64,000 bases of DNA from UBA8337 sp937907245 (GCA_965219485.1 OZ244774.1:620001-684000), one strand, 5' to 3'. Shown: positions 42,674 to 51,083, counted from the first letter of the stretch. The notes: a model not told the origin generated them from the sequence alone. Translations and numbers: made by a program.

Positions 42674-44632
42674 ATGAAACATATAGTATCACTTTTAATC
42701 GCTAGTTTTTTTACACTCGGCAGCGTCCATAGCGCCGACTTTGAGCGCAAACCGGCCAGTGCAAAAACCAAGGTAGCGCATGAAAAAGTAATCGAGCGCC
42801 TGCCGTTTGAAAACACGGAAGATTTTAAACTAGCTACGCGGGGCCTGCTGGCCAAGCCAGACGCCTTAGTGGTGAAAGATAAAGCTGGGCGCGTGGTCTG
42901 GAATATGACGGGCATGGAATATCTCGATGGCCCGCGCCCCGATACAGTGAACCCAAGCCTATGGCGCCAAGCCAAACTCAATGCCATTCATGGGCTTTTT
43001 GAAGTCCGCAAAGGCATCTATCAAGTGCGCGGTTATGACTTGGCAAATGTGACCTTCATCGAAGGCAAAACAGGCTGGATTGTGGTTGACCCGCTAACCG
43101 CCACAGAAACTATGGATGCTGCCATGGCGCTGGTCGATAGCCATTTTGGCAAGCGTCCGGTGAAAGCGATTTTGGCCACACATAGCCACGCCGACCATTT
43201 CGCGGGCATACGGGCTTTGGCCAATGAGAAAGACCTTGCCTCGGGCCGCATTCGGTTTGTCGCGCCGGAGCATTTTGTGAAAGAAGTGTCGAGCGAGAAC
43301 GTGATTGCCGGCAATGCCATGGGCCGTCGCGCGGGCTATATGTTCGGCAATTTGCTGCCCGCCACCCCGCAAGGCGCCATTGATAGTGGCCTTGGTAAAA
43401 GTGTCGCTTTTGGTTCCATCACTTTGCTTACACCAACAGATACGATTACCAAGACCGGACAAAAACTCATCCTCGATGGCATTGAGTTCGAGTTTCAACT
43501 CACGCCAGGCGCCGAAGCGCCGGCTGAATTTGTTTTTTATCTGCCGCATCTCAAAGCGCTCTGCGTGGCCGAGGAAGTTAACGGCGTGATGCATAATCTT
43601 TACACGCCGCGTGGCGCGAAAATTCGCGATGCGCTGGTCTGGTCGCGTCATTTAACCGATATGGTGGAGCTGTTCGGCGACCGCACAGATGTCGTCTTCG
43701 GCTCGCACCATTGGCCGCGTTGGGGCCGTGAGGCAGGCATGGAGTATATTTCCAAGCAACGCGATATGTATCGTTTCATGCATGACCAAACCGTGCGTCT
43801 GATGAACCAAGGCTATACGTCGACCGAGATTTCCAACATGTTGGATTTGCCGCCATCCTTGGCGCAAGAGTTTTACAACCGTGATTATTACGGCACCGTG
43901 AGCCACAATGTGCGCGCCGTTTATAATTTCTATCTCGGCTTTTTCGATGGCGTACCAGCCAATTTAGACCCACAAGAACCCGAAGTTCGAGGCCGCAAAA
44001 TGATGGCCTTGGCAGGTGGCCCAGATGGGCTGCTGCGCCAAGCCAAATTAGCTTCCGAGGCGGGCGATTATCGCTGGGCGTCGGAGCTTTTAAACCATTA
44101 TGTGTTCGCCCATCCAAAACACAAACAAGCCCGCGCGCTCTTGGCCGATGCCTATGAGCAATTGGGCTATCAGGCAGAAAGCGGCCCTTGGCGCAATTTC
44201 TACCTAACGGGCGCGCAAGAATTGCGTGAAGGCGTTGTTCAGGGCGGAAGCATTCGCACCGCCAGCCAAGATGTCGTCAGTTCTGTGCCAACCGGTATGT
44301 TCCTAGACTTCATGGCCGTCCGCTTTAATCCGGAAGGTTTGGATGATGTGGAAGTGAAAATCAATTTGGATTTCACCGACACGAAAGAGAAATTTGTTCT
44401 CTCGCTCGACAATAGCGTGCTGAACAATATCCCGAATAAACAGGCTAAAAATCCGGATGCGTCACTGACCCTTACCCGCGCTATCTTCAATGCCGTGGCG
44501 GTGGGTAAAACCAGCTTCCCGAAAGAGATTGTTAAAGGCAATGTCAAAGTCGGTGGCAATCCATTGGCTCTGATGAAAGTGTTCGGCAATTTGGACGAGT
44601 TCAACCCAGACTTTAATATCGTCACACCTTAA
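42674..44632 (+). CDS. Alkyl sulfatase (SdsA-like metallo-beta-lactamase fold)
   Basis: 652 residues. Signal peptide at about 1-20 (MKHIVSLLIASFFTLGSVHS). The metallo-beta-lactamase domain has ATHSHADHFAGIRAL, with the dinuclear zinc ligands H170, H172, D174 and H175, and later histidine ligands in GSHHWPRWG. The middle dimerisation domain is helical (LMNQGYTSTEISNMLDLP), and the C-terminal SCP2-like domain (about 525-652) is the normal third domain of SdsA1-type alkylsulfatases. It would hydrolyse alkyl sulfate esters in the periplasm. ATG 42674 with GGGGGAA upstream; an in-frame TTG at 42662 is rejected. No transporter or regulator for alkyl sulfates is nearby. Confidence 0.9.
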   Translation: MKHIVSLLIASFFTLGSVHSADFERKPASAKTKVAHEKVIERLPFENTEDFKLATRGLLAKPDALVVKDKAGRVVWNMTGMEYLDGPRPDTVNPSLWRQAKLNAIHGLFEVRKGIYQVRGYDLANVTFIEGKTGWIVVDPLTATETMDAAMALVDSHFGKRPVKAILATHSHADHFAGIRALANEKDLASGRIRFVAPEHFVKEVSSENVIAGNAMGRRAGYMFGNLLPATPQGAIDSGLGKSVAFGSITLLTPTDTITKTGQKLILDGIEFEFQLTPGAEAPAEFVFYLPHLKALCVAEEVNGVMHNLYTPRGAKIRDALVWSRHLTDMVELFGDRTDVVFGSHHWPRWGREAGMEYISKQRDMYRFMHDQTVRLMNQGYTSTEISNMLDLPPSLAQEFYNRDYYGTVSHNVRAVYNFYLGFFDGVPANLDPQEPEVRGRKMMALAGGPDGLLRQAKLASEAGDYRWASELLNHYVFAHPKHKQARALLADAYEQLGYQAESGPWRNFYLTGAQELREGVVQGGSIRTASQDVVSSVPTGMFLDFMAVRFNPEGLDDVEVKINLDFTDTKEKFVLSLDNSVLNNIPNKQAKNPDASLTLTRAIFNAVAVGKTSFPKEIVKGNVKVGGNPLALMKVFGNLDEFNPDFNIVTP

Positions 44633-44680
44633 GCCTCTGGAAGCGAGCCTCTGGAAACGAGCCTCTGGAAACGAGCCTGG
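44633..44680 (+). repeat. 14-bp tandem repeats directly after the alkylsulfatase stop
   Basis: GCCTCTGGAAGCGA, then GCCTCTGGAAACGA twice, then a partial unit GCCTGG. The array begins on the base following the TAA. Confidence 0.9.
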
Positions 44681-44693
44681 GGGTCAGGTACAA

Positions 44694-44727
44694 AAAAGCC
44701 CCGCTCTCAAAAGAGGGCGGGGCTTTT
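44694..44727. terminator. Bidirectional terminator between convergent genes
   Basis: AAAAGCCCCGC pairs with GCGGGGCTTTT, with an inner CTCT/AGAG pair. A-tract and T-tract on both sides allow it to serve the alkylsulfatase gene and the opposing nitronate monooxygenase gene. Confidence 0.9.
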
Positions 44728-44746
44728 CTTATTTTATAAAAGGGGC

Positions 44747-45721
44747 TTAAGCGGCGAAAGCTTTCAGACGTGTCGAAATTATCTCGTCCGCTTCTTTCAT
44801 CATGCCGCTGATAAGATCGTGGCAACTTGGGATGTCGTGGATAAGACCCGCGACCATGCCGCAGCTCCACGCCCCCGAGTCCATGTCGCCATCGGACATG
44901 ATTTTCGGGTAAACGCCAGCCACTTCATCCATAATGTCATTGATTTTTATGTCGGCGCCCAGTTCTTTCTCTTTTTCGAGAATACGGTTCACCGCATCAT
45001 TTTTCAAAACCCGCTCGGTATTGCGTAGCGGACGCATAATCAAAGTCGTGTCCAGCTCGCTGGCCCCAACTAGCGCGTCTTTTACGTTTTGGTGAACCGG
45101 CGCTTCTTTGGTAGCGATGAAGCGGGTGCCCATGTTTACGCCATCCGCGCCCAGCGCCAAAGCGGCAACCAATTGCTTGGCATTGCCAATGCCGCCCGAG
45201 GCGACAAAAGGAATGGTCAGTTCTTCGGCCGCGCGCGGCAGCAAAATCATGTTTGGAATGTCATCTTCACCCGGGTGACCACCACATTCAAAACCATCGA
45301 CACTCACCGCATCGCAGCCAATTCTTTCGGCTTTCAAAGAGTGACGAACGCTGGTGCATTTGTGAATGACTTTAATGCCCGCGTCTTTGAGGAGCGGCAT
45401 ATATTGCTCGGGGCTGCGGCCTGCGGTTTCCACAATTTTCACATCATGGGCGATAATCGCTTCGATGTAGCCCGGATAGTCAGGCTCGGCAAAACCCGGC
45501 AAAAACGTCAGGTTCACGCCGATAGGCTTGTCTGTCATGTCTTTGCAACGCGCGATTTCATTCGCGAGGTCTTTGGGTGTGCGTTGGGTCAGGCCGGTAA
45601 TAATGCCCAGCCCGCCAGCGTTAGATACGCCCGCCGCCATTTCGGCGAAGCCCACATGGTGCATGCCGCCTTGAATGATTGGATGTTCGATGCCGAATAA
45701 TTCTGTAATACGCGTTTTCAT
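44747..45721 (-). CDS. Nitronate monooxygenase (2-nitropropane dioxygenase family)
   Basis: 324-residue FMN barrel. N-terminal FGIEHPIIQGGMHHVG and AAGVSNAGGLGIITG, then KCTSVRHSLKAERIGCDAVS, DGFECGGHPGED, PFVASGGIGNAKQLVAALAL and GADGVNMGTRFIAT are all family hallmarks; the catalytic-type His is in GGHPGE. Members oxidise toxic alkyl nitronates (propionate 3-nitronate) or act as enoyl reductase-like proteins; the exact substrate is unknown. AGGGAGAC precedes the ATG at 45721. It is divergent from the thiolase gene, consistent with a fatty-acid or nitro-compound catabolic context. Confidence 0.9.
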   Translation of the reverse strand: MKTRITELFGIEHPIIQGGMHHVGFAEMAAGVSNAGGLGIITGLTQRTPKDLANEIARCKDMTDKPIGVNLTFLPGFAEPDYPGYIEAIIAHDVKIVETAGRSPEQYMPLLKDAGIKVIHKCTSVRHSLKAERIGCDAVSVDGFECGGHPGEDDIPNMILLPRAAEELTIPFVASGGIGNAKQLVAALALGADGVNMGTRFIATKEAPVHQNVKDALVGASELDTTLIMRPLRNTERVLKNDAVNRILEKEKELGADIKINDIMDEVAGVYPKIMSDGDMDSGAWSCGMVAGLIHDIPSCHDLISGMMKEADEIISTRLKAFAA

Positions 45722-45863
45722 TTTCGTCTCCCTTTAAAGATTTGCGTCATGTTAAGGCGTGGCCATAAATGTGCAAATGAAAATTCACTTGTCGGGGCGC
45801 TCTCGCATTTGGTATGAATGGCGCCAAGTGGATTTCAAATTTTTATAACAGTAGGAGAGCCTC

Positions 45864-47039
45864 ATGGCCGAAGCATATATCGTAGCCGCAGCGCGCACCG
45901 CAGGTGGTCGCCGCGATGGTAAACTAAAAGACTGGCATCCAGCTGATTTGGCTGCCGAAGTCATCAACAATCTCATCGACCGCACAGGCGCCGATCCAGC
46001 CTCTGTCGAAGATGTGATTATGGGTTGCGTGGGCCAAGCTGGCGAGCAAGCTGGCAACATCGGCCGTAACGCGGTTCTGGCCTCTAAATTGCCAGAGAGC
46101 GTGCCCGCCACCTCGATCGACCGTCAGTGCGGTTCGTCGCAACAGTCCATTCACTTTGCAGCGCAAGCGGTAATGTCTGGCACTATGGATTGCGTTATCG
46201 CCGCTGGGGTAGAGAGCATGAGCCGCGTGCCTATGGGTCTGCCAATCTCCTTGCCGTTCAAAGAAGGGCATGGCTTTTACGTCAGCCCTAACATGCAAGA
46301 GCGCTACCCAAATGTTCAATTTAGCCAATTTGTGGGTGCCGAAATGGTCGCCAAGAAATACGGCCTGAGCAAAGAAGATGTCGATGCCTATGCGTATCGT
46401 AGCCACGAGCGGGCCATTGCCGCCACCCAAGCCGGTGCCTTTGACGCGGAGATTGTTCCCATTGAAGTAACCAATGAAGATGGCGACAAAGAAATGCACA
46501 AAACCGATGAAGGCATCCGTTTTGACGCCAGCATTGAAAGCATCTCGGGCGTGAAGCTTCTGTCCGAAGATGGGGTTATCACGGCAGCCTCGGCCAGCCA
46601 AATTTGTGACGGCGCCTCGGGCGTGATGATTGTGAATGAAGAAGGCCTGAAAAAACTAGGCGTGAAACCATTGGCAAAAATCATCCATCTGTCGGTTATG
46701 GGTCACGACCCGGTCATTATGTTGGAAGCGCCAATTCCAGCCACCAAACGCGCGCTTGAAAAAGCCGGTCTGTCGGTAGACGACATCGATTTGTTTGAAG
46801 TCAATGAAGCTTTCGGCTCTATTCCGGTAGCTTTCGCCAAAGAATTGGGCGTCGACGAAGAAAAACTCAATGTGCACGGCGGCGCGATTGCGTTGGGTCA
46901 CCCATTGGGCGGCTCGGGCACAAAATTGATGGCGACGCTGGTCAACGCTTTGCAACGCAAAGGCGGCAAATACGGCCTACAAACCATGTGCGAAGGCGGT
47001 GGTATGGCCAATGTGACAATTATTGAGAACCTTCAATAG
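45864..47039 (+). CDS. Acetyl-CoA C-acyltransferase (thiolase)
   Basis: 391-residue thiolase I/II fold with intact catalytic residues: C89 (DRQCGSSQQ), H346 (GGAIALGHPLG) and C376 (MCEGGGMA). The overall sequence looks like a degradative 3-ketoacyl-CoA thiolase rather than a PhaA-type biosynthetic enzyme, but the two are hard to separate. The C-terminal motif is CEGGGMANVTIIE. ATG 45864 follows TAGGAGAG. Likely transcribed alone; terminator at 47140. Acts in beta-oxidation or ketone metabolism together with the crotonase-like and FadH-like proteins elsewhere in the window. Confidence 0.92.
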   Translation: MAEAYIVAAARTAGGRRDGKLKDWHPADLAAEVINNLIDRTGADPASVEDVIMGCVGQAGEQAGNIGRNAVLASKLPESVPATSIDRQCGSSQQSIHFAAQAVMSGTMDCVIAAGVESMSRVPMGLPISLPFKEGHGFYVSPNMQERYPNVQFSQFVGAEMVAKKYGLSKEDVDAYAYRSHERAIAATQAGAFDAEIVPIEVTNEDGDKEMHKTDEGIRFDASIESISGVKLLSEDGVITAASASQICDGASGVMIVNEEGLKKLGVKPLAKIIHLSVMGHDPVIMLEAPIPATKRALEKAGLSVDDIDLFEVNEAFGSIPVAFAKELGVDEEKLNVHGGAIALGHPLGGSGTKLMATLVNALQRKGGKYGLQTMCEGGGMANVTIIENLQ

Positions 47040-47072
47040 TCCTAGGTTTTTCTATCGTGAGGATTACGGGGA

Positions 47073-47127
47073 ACTCTGCGTAAACTCTGCGTAAACTCTG
47101 CGTAAACTGAACGTAATCCAAACGTAA
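47073..47127 (+). repeat. Five 11-bp units with CGTAA core, downstream of thiolase
   Basis: ACTCTGCGTAA three times, then ACTGAACGTAA and TCCAAACGTAA. CGTAA recurs every 11 bp (47079, 47090, 47101, 47112, 47123), i.e. about one DNA helical turn. Confidence 0.85.
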
Positions 47128-47139
47128 ACTATGATTTAG

Positions 47140-47170
47140 AAAGCCCTGCCAGAAATGGCGGGGCTTTTTT
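47140..47170 (+). terminator. Rho-independent terminator after thiolase
   Basis: AAAGCCCTGCC, loop AGAAAT, GGCGGGGCTTT followed by T-run. Same loop and inner stem as the terminator at 49816. Confidence 0.92.
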
Positions 47171-47364
47171 GCGTCTGGTATCGGCATCGAGCTGTGAAGG
47201 GATGTCTATAAAAGTTTTGATAAGCCATTGACTTGGCGAAGTTTTTTTTGGTTTGCTTTTTGAGTAACGTAAAAATCAAGAAGATTTAGTTGTTACTTGA
47301 AGCATTAAAATAATTAGTTGCTCAGTCTTATTTCTGCACCTGTCGCGTTGGCTTTTAAGCACTT

Positions 47365-47420
47365 GCGTATGCAATTTCGATTGCATTTGCGATGACCAGC
47401 GCTCGATGGGTTTGCCCATC
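47365..47420 (+). promoter_or_regulatory. Two hairpins in the 5' leader of the RTX gene
   Basis: The first is ATGCAAT-TTCG-ATTGCAT, a 7-bp stem capped by the very stable UUCG tetraloop and extendable by GCG/TGC with one mismatch. The second is GATGGG-TTTG-CCCATC. They lie 32-88 bases before the start codon and could affect mRNA stability or translation. Not a riboswitch class that I recognise. Confidence 0.55.
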
Positions 47421-47452
47421 CGCGTTTAACAATAAAACAAAGGGGCCAACCT

Positions 47453-49804
47453 ATGTTTACTGCTAACTCTGACGCGCAAAATCCTATGACCAGCCTATGG
47501 GCTTGTTCAACGTCTTTTACTTCACTGTCATTCGCTAAAAAGCCGTCGCGGGCTCGCTTTCGACCAGAGGCACAGGCTCTAACGCCCTTAATTGCGGGCT
47601 TACTGGCGGCTTGTACCAATGGAACTTTTACCGTTGCTTCCGATGAGGCCAAGCCTTCGGAGGAGCCTTCGGAAGAGCCAGATTCTCCGAGAGTAGAGCT
47701 AGAGGAAGTGTTTTTATTTTGCGCGGACGATGATTGCATCAATTCTGGGGTCAACAGCGCGTTCAATTTTGCCAGCAACAATGGTGAGCGGCTGGTGATT
47801 GGCGGAAATGATGATGACAGGCTTTTTGGAGGGGCTGGCGATGACGTGATTTTGGGCGGCGCCGGCGATGATCTTTTGGTGGGCGGTAAGGGAACGGACA
47901 TCCTCTATGGCGGATCTGGAACGGATACTGTCTCCTATGCCTCCGATACGGAAGGGGTGACCGTATCTCTTTTCAACGGATTTGCAGTCGGCTCTGGCGG
48001 CGATGCAGAAGGTGACATTTTACGGAATATAGAAAACCTAATTGGTGGGGCGGGGAACGACGTTTTGACAAGCGATACGTCTACAGGTCGGGCGAATCTA
48101 GATGGCGGCTTGGGCGATGACACACTTAACATCATAAAGACCGAGTATACGCCCCCCTTTATAACTTTTACGATACTGGATGGCGGCCCAGGCGATGATA
48201 TCCTCAACGGCCGGGCTTTGAGTAATGACATACTGATTGGCGGTCCGGGTGCGGATATGCTGAATGGCTATGGCGGCAATGATACCGCTTCTTATGTCAA
48301 TGACACAGTGGGAGTTCGGGTTGCGCTGTTTTTAAACGCAGGGGATGACGGTGAGGCGGAAGGCGACACATATGGCCAGATAGATAATGTGACAGGGGGT
48401 TTTGGCGATGACTATCTGAGGGGCAATGACTCCAACAATGTACTAGAGGGGGGGCCTGGCATCAATCGGTTGGGAGGTCGAGGGGGCAATGACACTTTTG
48501 TCTTCAATCTAGTTCCAGACCCCATCAACGCCAGCGATACAATCTTGGATTTTACCGCGGGCGAAGACCGTATTAAATTTATCGTGGGCTATGCCGAATT
48601 TTTGAGCATTACCAATACCCTGAATTTTCGTATAATGCTGAATGTCAACTGGCGCGTTGCCGGACAGGATACCGTGATATATCGCCCGGGCAAAAGTGAG
48701 GGTGTTGAGGGAGGTGGCGCAGCTGTCGACACCATTCTCATCACCTTGTCGGCCTTTACCCAAGATATTACAGGTCGAGACATCGTGATTGTCAACCAAA
48801 GCGGGACGGAGAAAACCCTCAGCAACCTTATTGAAGGAACATCGGGAGATGAGGTGCTGCAAGGCACTGCGGGGGACGACACACTGATTGGCGGGGCCGG
48901 CGCCGACCAGCTTTTCGGCGGAACGGATGGAACGGATACCGCATCTTACGTTACCAGCAGCGCTGGCGTGACCGTCGATTTAAGCTCGCAAAATGACGAC
49001 GGTCTTGTCGAGGGCACGGGCGGCGATGCGGCAGGCGATATACTTGTCAGTATCGAGAATTTAACCGGTAGCGCAGCCGCAGACGTGCTGACGGGCGATA
49101 ATAGCGCCAATGAGCTTAATGGGCTTGCCGGAGATGACACGCTTGTTGGCGGCGCCGGCCGCGATACACTTATTGGCGGCGCGGGTGCAGATGTTTTGGA
49201 CGGCGGGTCAGGGTCAGATCTAGCGTCCTATGTCAGCAGTTTGACGGGTGTTTATGTCGATTTATCGCTTCCCACACAGCTTGCCTTTTGGGATCATGAT
49301 GGCGATAGCGCGACGGCCCTTATCGCCAATGGAGATGCGGCGGGGGACACGCTGTTGAACATCGAAAATCTCGCCGGTTCGGCTTGTGCAGACACGCTAA
49401 ATGGCAGCTCTCGCGGCGATATAATTTATGGCCTGCATGGCGAGGATAGGCTGAATGGTGGCGCTGGCGATGACAGGATTTTCGGCGGCGAACTATCGGA
49501 CACGCTGGACGGTGGCGCCGGCAATGACCTGCTTTGGGGGCAATCTGGCGATGATATTTTTGTTCTATCGCTGGCGCCGGACTCAGGATTGGATGTGGTG
49601 TATGATTTTGTTAAAGCGGAAGATAAAATCCGCATAGATCTTGCCCATACGGTGCACAACACGGTAGACGGTATTTTACTGACGGCTGGGTTAACGGTGG
49701 ATCAATCTAGCGGCAGCACAGTGTTTCGATATGGAAATAGGGATATCTTCCGGCTTGAGGGCTTTGCCGAAGAATTTCACATTTCAGATTTCGAGATTAT
49801 CTAA
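47453..49804 (+). CDS. RTX-type calcium-binding repeat protein, possible surface lipoprotein
   Basis: 783 residues. At about 45-54 there is a lipobox-like end of a hydrophobic stretch (LTPLIAGLLAAC, C54) behind a basic region (KKPSRARFR), but the preceding 28 residues are longer than a normal signal peptide. Residues about 115-345 and about 455-720 carry many GGxGxDxL-type RTX nonapeptides (e.g. FGGAGDDVILGGAGDDLL). Three copies of a conserved TASYV...GVTVDLS...GDAAGDILxxIENLTGS module separate the repeat blocks. The C-terminus (DIFVLSLAPDSGLDVVYDF ... ISDFEII) resembles the capping and secretion region of type I secreted RTX proteins. Function (adhesin, enzyme lacking its domain, matrix protein) is unknown; no type I secretion genes are adjacent. 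AAAGGGG lies before the ATG. Confidence 0.8.
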   Translation: MFTANSDAQNPMTSLWACSTSFTSLSFAKKPSRARFRPEAQALTPLIAGLLAACTNGTFTVASDEAKPSEEPSEEPDSPRVELEEVFLFCADDDCINSGVNSAFNFASNNGERLVIGGNDDDRLFGGAGDDVILGGAGDDLLVGGKGTDILYGGSGTDTVSYASDTEGVTVSLFNGFAVGSGGDAEGDILRNIENLIGGAGNDVLTSDTSTGRANLDGGLGDDTLNIIKTEYTPPFITFTILDGGPGDDILNGRALSNDILIGGPGADMLNGYGGNDTASYVNDTVGVRVALFLNAGDDGEAEGDTYGQIDNVTGGFGDDYLRGNDSNNVLEGGPGINRLGGRGGNDTFVFNLVPDPINASDTILDFTAGEDRIKFIVGYAEFLSITNTLNFRIMLNVNWRVAGQDTVIYRPGKSEGVEGGGAAVDTILITLSAFTQDITGRDIVIVNQSGTEKTLSNLIEGTSGDEVLQGTAGDDTLIGGAGADQLFGGTDGTDTASYVTSSAGVTVDLSSQNDDGLVEGTGGDAAGDILVSIENLTGSAAADVLTGDNSANELNGLAGDDTLVGGAGRDTLIGGAGADVLDGGSGSDLASYVSSLTGVYVDLSLPTQLAFWDHDGDSATALIANGDAAGDTLLNIENLAGSACADTLNGSSRGDIIYGLHGEDRLNGGAGDDRIFGGELSDTLDGGAGNDLLWGQSGDDIFVLSLAPDSGLDVVYDFVKAEDKIRIDLAHTVHNTVDGILLTAGLTVDQSSGSTVFRYGNRDIFRLEGFAEEFHISDFEII

Positions 49805-49815
49805 AACCGTCTGAG

Positions 49816-49847
49816 AAACCCCCGCCAGAAATGGCGGGGTTTTTTAT
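49816..49847 (+). terminator. Rho-independent terminator after RTX gene
   Basis: AAACCCCCGCC, loop AGAAAT, GGCGGGGTTTTTT. Confidence 0.92.
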
Positions 49848-49943
49848 TGCGTATAAAACTCGCCTACCCCTATAGTCCTTGCAATCGAGTCATTACCTAA
49901 TTTGGGGGCTCTAATTTATGGGCCTAATTTACGGGAGAGCAAA

Positions 49944-50183
49944 ATGAGCCAAGCGGAATGTCCACAAAAAGCGCCTTATAAAACCGAAGTCAAAGCAGGA
50001 AAAACCTATTTTTGGTGTTCTTGCGGCAAGTCGGCGCGTCAGCCGTTTTGCGATGGTAAGCACAATGGCAGCGATTTCGAGCCTGTGGCTTACACGGCCG
50101 AAAAAGACGGCCAAGTTTACTTCTGTGGCTGCAAAGCTTCTGCCAAAGGCGTTCTATGCGATGGCGCTCACAATAAACTGTAA
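49944..50183 (+). CDS. Double CDGSH iron-sulfur protein
   Basis: 79 residues with two CDGSH-type 2Fe-2S motifs: CSCGKSARQPFCDGKH and CGCKASAKGVLCDGAH, each giving three Cys and one His ligand. Bacterial CDGSH proteins of this type are small soluble electron-transfer or cluster-handling proteins with unclear partners. Start ATG 49944 follows GGGAGAG; an upstream in-frame ATG (49902) has no such site. A single gene between the RTX terminator and the convergent methyltransferase gene. Confidence 0.92.
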   Translation: MSQAECPQKAPYKTEVKAGKTYFWCSCGKSARQPFCDGKHNGSDFEPVAYTAEKDGQVYFCGCKASAKGVLCDGAHNKL

Positions 50184-50190
50184 GTAAGCC

Positions 50191-50961
50191 TTATCGGGTC
50201 AGCGCGTATAGCGTCACGGCCGTTGCCGTCGCGACATTTAGCGTGGCAAAGGCCTCGCCGCTGGCGCTTTCGGCCACCGGCAGGCGGGCTAGCATATCGC
50301 AAGTTTCGCGGGTTAACCGACGAAGGCCAGGGCCTTCTGCGCCCATTACCACTGCAATCGGCCGGTCTTTAGATACTTCATCAATCAGCGCTTCGCCGTG
50401 TTCGTCTAGGCCGACGCTCATATAGCCAGCTTTATGCAGCGTATCGAGCGCACGAGCCAAATTAGTCACTTCAATTAACGGCATCACTTCCAAAGCGCCC
50501 ACCGCCGTTTTGGCCAAAGTGCCAGCCGGTGGAGGGCTGTTTCTTTTGGTCACAATCACGCCGCCCGCGCCAAACACAGCGGCGGCGCGCAAAATTGCCC
50601 CGACATTGCGCGGGTCCGATACTTGATCAAGAATAATTAGCAATTTGCCGGTGGCCGCCGCATCTTCAATCGAGACGGGGGGCAGGGGGCTGGCGTCCAG
50701 TACCATGCCCTGATGCACCGCATCGGCAGGCAAAAGCGCGGCTAATTCGCCGCTGGTTTGAAGCTCAACCGAGATTTTTCGTTTGGCGCAAATGGCTTCC
50801 AGCTCATTGGCCGCATTTTGGGTAGCAAATAGCTTGTTCACCCGCCGTTTCGGATTTTCCAAAGCCGCCCGAACTGCATGGGTGCCATACAGCAAAGTCA
50901 CCGCACTCTCGGCGGTGTTTTTTCTTTTATTTCTTAAGTGGTTGGGCTTGCGCTTGGACAT
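50191..50961 (-). CDS. rlmB: TrmH/SpoU-family RNA 2'-O-ribose methyltransferase (RlmB-like)
   Basis: 256 residues. N-terminal basic tail, a substrate-binding domain (LYGTHAVRAALENPKRRVNKL) and a C-terminal SPOUT knot with the three motifs LDQVSDPRNVGAILRAA, VVMGAEGPGLRRLT and ATLNVATATAVTLYAL. RlmB methylates G2251 of 23S rRNA; the first motif and length fit RlmB well, although other TrmH paralogues cannot be excluded. ATG 50961 follows AAGGAATT; the longer frame from 50997 has none. It is divergent from the tRNA-tuf cluster, which fits a ribosome-related role. Confidence 0.88.
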   Translation of the reverse strand: MSKRKPNHLRNKRKNTAESAVTLLYGTHAVRAALENPKRRVNKLFATQNAANELEAICAKRKISVELQTSGELAALLPADAVHQGMVLDASPLPPVSIEDAAATGKLLIILDQVSDPRNVGAILRAAAVFGAGGVIVTKRNSPPPAGTLAKTAVGALEVMPLIEVTNLARALDTLHKAGYMSVGLDEHGEALIDEVSKDRPIAVVMGAEGPGLRRLTRETCDMLARLPVAESASGEAFATLNVATATAVTLYALTR

Positions 50962-51083
50962 ACAATTCCTTATAAGGCTGATGACATTGATGTGCAAATA
51001 TTACGTCGTCAGGCCTGTTTTCCGTTGAAAGTGAGCCTAGCGGACGGGGTTTTGTGCATTAATTTCGTATTAAAATCAAGTGT

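Larger units (their letters stand above)
47040..47452. other. 413-bp intergenic region before the RTX gene
   Basis: Holds, in order: an 11-bp tandem repeat array (47073-47127), the thiolase terminator (47140-47170), an AT-rich stretch with long T-runs around 47225-47260 and TTGACT at about 47229 that might be a promoter -35, and two hairpins of the RTX mRNA leader (47365-47390 and 47405-47420). No convincing small gene on either strand. Confidence 0.6.

Noticed and set aside
47314..47901. 195-codon frame on the minus strand at the RTX start
   Set aside because: Serine/proline-rich mirror of RTX codons without ribosome-binding site.
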